The notes beneath the pieces are model-generated. The model was not told the DNA's origin and did no database searches. It was given only the letters and a program-made list of their open reading frames with translations. Shown one piece after another: positions 5,965 to 6,905 of a DNA stretch of 6,905 nucleotides. Positions within the stretch are counted from its first letter, which is position 1. Every line of letters begins with the position of its first letter. The position numbers and the translations under genes were made by a program. Location of the stretch: positions 6,687-13,591 of the forward strand of contig DLYT01000121.1 in NCBI GenBank assembly GCA_003447595.1, in the 5' to 3' direction. The stretch comes from Porphyromonadaceae bacterium (GTDB taxonomy: Bacteria; Bacteroidota; Bacteroidia; Bacteroidales; CAMTPD01).

Positions 5965-6537
5965 TTAGTAATTGTTCTTCTTTGGTTCGAAGTATGCTTT
6001 CGGGTGAACACATGCCGGACAAGTTTCCGGAGCTTTCTTTCCTGTGTGCACATATCCGCAATTGCGACATTGCCATTGAATCTCTTCGTCTCTCTCGAAT
6101 ACCTTCTCTGCAATCACACGCTCTAGAAGTGTGCGGTATCTCTTTTCGTGCTCAGCCTCTACTTCGGCAATCTTTCTGAATGCAACCGCAATGGCTTTGA
6201 ATCCTTCTTCTTCAGCAATTCGAGCAAATTCAGGATATAACACATCCCATTCTTCGTTTTCACCATTTGCTGCTTCTGCTAGATTTTCGGCTGTGGTTCC
6301 AATCATGCCTGCAGGATACGATGCGGTAATTTCAACCATTCCTCCCTCTAAGAATTTAAAGAATCGTTTAGCGTGCTCTTTTTCTTGCTCCGCAGTTTCT
6401 AGAAAGATTGCAGCGATTTGTTCATAACCTTCTTTTTTTGCTACACTGGCAAAATAAGTATAGCGGTTTCTTGCTTGTGATTCTCCAGCAAATGCTTTCA
6501 ATAGATTTTGTTCTGTTAGTGTACCTTTGATACTCAT
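5965..6537 (-). CDS. rbr: Rubrerythrin
   Basis: A 190-residue non-haem iron protein that reduces hydrogen peroxide to water in the cytoplasm of anaerobes, taking electrons through its rubredoxin domain. The N-terminal ferritin-like four-helix domain (about 1-148) carries the diiron ligands: Glu19 in AGESQAR, Glu52 and His55 in EKEH, Glu93 and Glu96 in ENEE, and Glu127 and His130 in EAEH. The C-terminal rubredoxin-type domain has CRNCGYVH (Cys157, Cys160) and CPAC (Cys173, Cys176), with the usual His and Pro-Lys-Ala after the last Cys. Length matches classical rubrerythrins. The start MSIKGT at 6537 gives the standard N-terminus. A longer reading from a TTG at 6618 overlaps the -33 promoter element and is rejected. 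The gene stands alone, converging on mdh across a shared terminator. A near-perfect OxyR-type site upstream suggests peroxide induction. Confidence 0.96.
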   Translation of the reverse strand: MSIKGTLTEQNLLKAFAGESQARNRYTYFASVAKKEGYEQIAAIFLETAEQEKEHAKRFFKFLEGGMVEITASYPAGMIGTTAENLAEAANGENEEWDVLYPEFARIAEEEGFKAIAVAFRKIAEVEAEHEKRYRTLLERVIAEKVFERDEEIQWQCRNCGYVHTGKKAPETCPACVHPKAYFEPKKNNY

Positions 6538-6587
6538 AATAATATTGCTTTTATTAGTAATACGTTTATTTGTTTTGTTTGACAGTG

Positions 6588-6619
6588 CAAGTTTAACTCC
6601 TTTATTTTTAACCCGCAAA
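6588..6619 (-). promoter_or_regulatory. Probable promoter of rubrerythrin
   Basis: On the minus strand, TTTG at 6619-6616 is followed after 20 bp by TAAACTTG at 6595-6588, which differs from TAnnTTTG at one position. The predicted start is near 6581, giving a leader of about 44 nt before ATG 6537. Spacing equals that of the lysR promoter. Upstream of it, at about -66, lies the OxyR-type palindrome. Confidence 0.55.
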
Positions 6620-6639
6620 TTGATAATTTTAATACATGA

Positions 6640-6654
6640 ATAGCTTAAGGCTAT
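6640..6654. promoter_or_regulatory. OxyR-type binding site upstream of rubrerythrin
   Basis: ATAGCTTAAGGCTAT contains the dyad ATAGC-N5-GCTAT. It matches the established OxyR half-operator ATAGntnnnanCTAT at nine of its ten specified bases; the mismatch is G for A at the tenth position. The centre (6647) is about 66 nt upstream of the predicted rbr start, where LysR-family activators bind. The second half-operator expected 22 bp closer to the promoter is not recognisable. No oxyR gene is in the window, so the regulator would act from elsewhere. Confidence 0.5.
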
Positions 6655-6744
6655 ATCTCTTAATTACTAAGTAGTTACTTTAAGAAGCTCCCTCCTATTG
6701 GTTGAATTATTTCTATAAATAGCCAAAAAAGATTTTTTAGAAAA

Positions 6745-6773
6745 TTGATATTGATGCAAAAGTTATAAATTCG
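6745..6773 (+). promoter_or_regulatory. Possible rightward promoter
   Basis: TAAATTCG at 6766-6773 is the same octamer as the -7 box of the lysR gene, with TTG (6745-6747) 18 bp upstream. Transcription would start near 6780 and run off the right edge. This region lies upstream of, and divergent from, rubrerythrin. It is a single-mismatch match in A/T-rich DNA, so it could be chance. Confidence 0.3.
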
Positions 6774-6795
6774 CAAAGACAGAGAGGTCGCATCG

Positions 6796-6822
6796 TTTCT
6801 ATTCCTTCTTAATGAATAGAAA
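6796..6822. repeat. 9-bp hairpin in the right-end intergenic region
   Basis: TTTCTATTC (6796-6804) and GAATAGAAA (6814-6822) form a perfect 9-bp stem with a 9-nt loop. No T-run follows on either strand, so it is not a standard terminator. If the rightward promoter at 6745-6773 is real, this hairpin would lie in its leader RNA. Confidence 0.35.
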
Positions 6823-6845
6823 TAGCTGTCCGGAGTTTCTGTATC

Positions 6846-6905
6846 ATGCAAAGTCTAAACAAACTCTGCACCACTAAAAAATATTCTTCCGATGACAATA
6901 GCACA
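6846..6905 (+). CDS. Possible start of a gene running off the right edge
   Basis: ATG at 6846 opens a frame of 20 codons (MQSLNKLCTTKK...) that is still open at the window end. GGAG at 6832-6835 stands 10 nt before it, and a possible promoter and hairpin leader lie further upstream. Against it: Shine-Dalgarno sequences are not used by the other genes here, 20 codons is far too short to judge, and two minus-strand frames are also open in this stretch. No family is recognisable. Confidence 0.2.
   Translation, partial: MQSLNKLCTTKKYSSDDNST

Noticed and set aside
6538..6618. N-terminal extension of rubrerythrin from a TTG at 6618 (27 extra residues)
   Set aside because: The extension overlaps the promoter boxes at 6588-6619, is absent from the usual rubrerythrin N-terminus, and the ATG at 6537 gives the standard length.
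6812..6877. 21-codon frame MNRNSCPEFLYHAK... as a leader peptide
   Set aside because: There is no ribosome-site support and no repeated regulatory codons, and the frame overlaps one arm of the hairpin at 6796-6822.

Overview
The window looks like a chromosomal segment of a member of Bacteroidota, most likely order Bacteroidales. Four observations support this. Most genes have no Shine-Dalgarno sequence and begin after A/T-rich leaders. Several upstream regions carry the Bacteroides-type promoter, with a -7 box TAnnTTTG and a TTG/TTTG element about 20 bp upstream. The protein set fits (short lipocalin-like lipoprotein, 333-aa malate dehydrogenase, two-domain rubrerythrin). GC content is moderate. 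I see no insertion sequence, phage gene, tRNA, rRNA or CRISPR array.

Layout. At 110-946 (+) is a YjjU-type patatin-like phospholipase. Its 3' end overlaps by 16 nt, tail to tail, a leftward pair of small envelope genes: a lipocalin-like lipoprotein (1747-1406) followed 13 nt later by an exported basic protein of unknown function (1392-931). A 378-bp gap (1748-2125) holds the promoter of that pair and the terminator of the next gene, and little else that I can identify. A secreted PEBP/YbhB-family protein (2680-2126, minus) diverges from a LysR-type regulator (2825-3712, +). The regulator is followed by a YeiH-family inner-membrane transporter (3871-4812) with its own promoter, then malate dehydrogenase (4885-5886). 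Rubrerythrin (6537-5965, minus) converges on mdh across a strong bidirectional hairpin terminator. The last 285 bases have no certain gene; a possible promoter and a CDS start running off the right edge are noted.

How the genes work together. The LysR regulator and YeiH transporter form the same kind of pair as enterobacterial YeiE/YeiH, which is linked to sulfite/sulfonate anion export. A dyad centred at about -65 of the yeiH promoter is the obvious candidate operator. Rubrerythrin is a peroxide-detoxifying diiron protein. A near-consensus OxyR-type site, ATAGCTTAAGGCTAT, lies at about -66 of its predicted promoter. Both sites fall where LysR-family activators usually bind. Malate dehydrogenase is a housekeeping carbon-metabolism gene with codon use typical of high expression.

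I found no convincing new multi-gene system. The most useful leads are the OxyR-type site at rbr, the LysR-box/promoter arrangement at yeiH (which also fixes the transporter start), the uncharacterised exported protein next to the lipocalin-like lipoprotein, and a ligand-pocket substitution in the PEBP protein.
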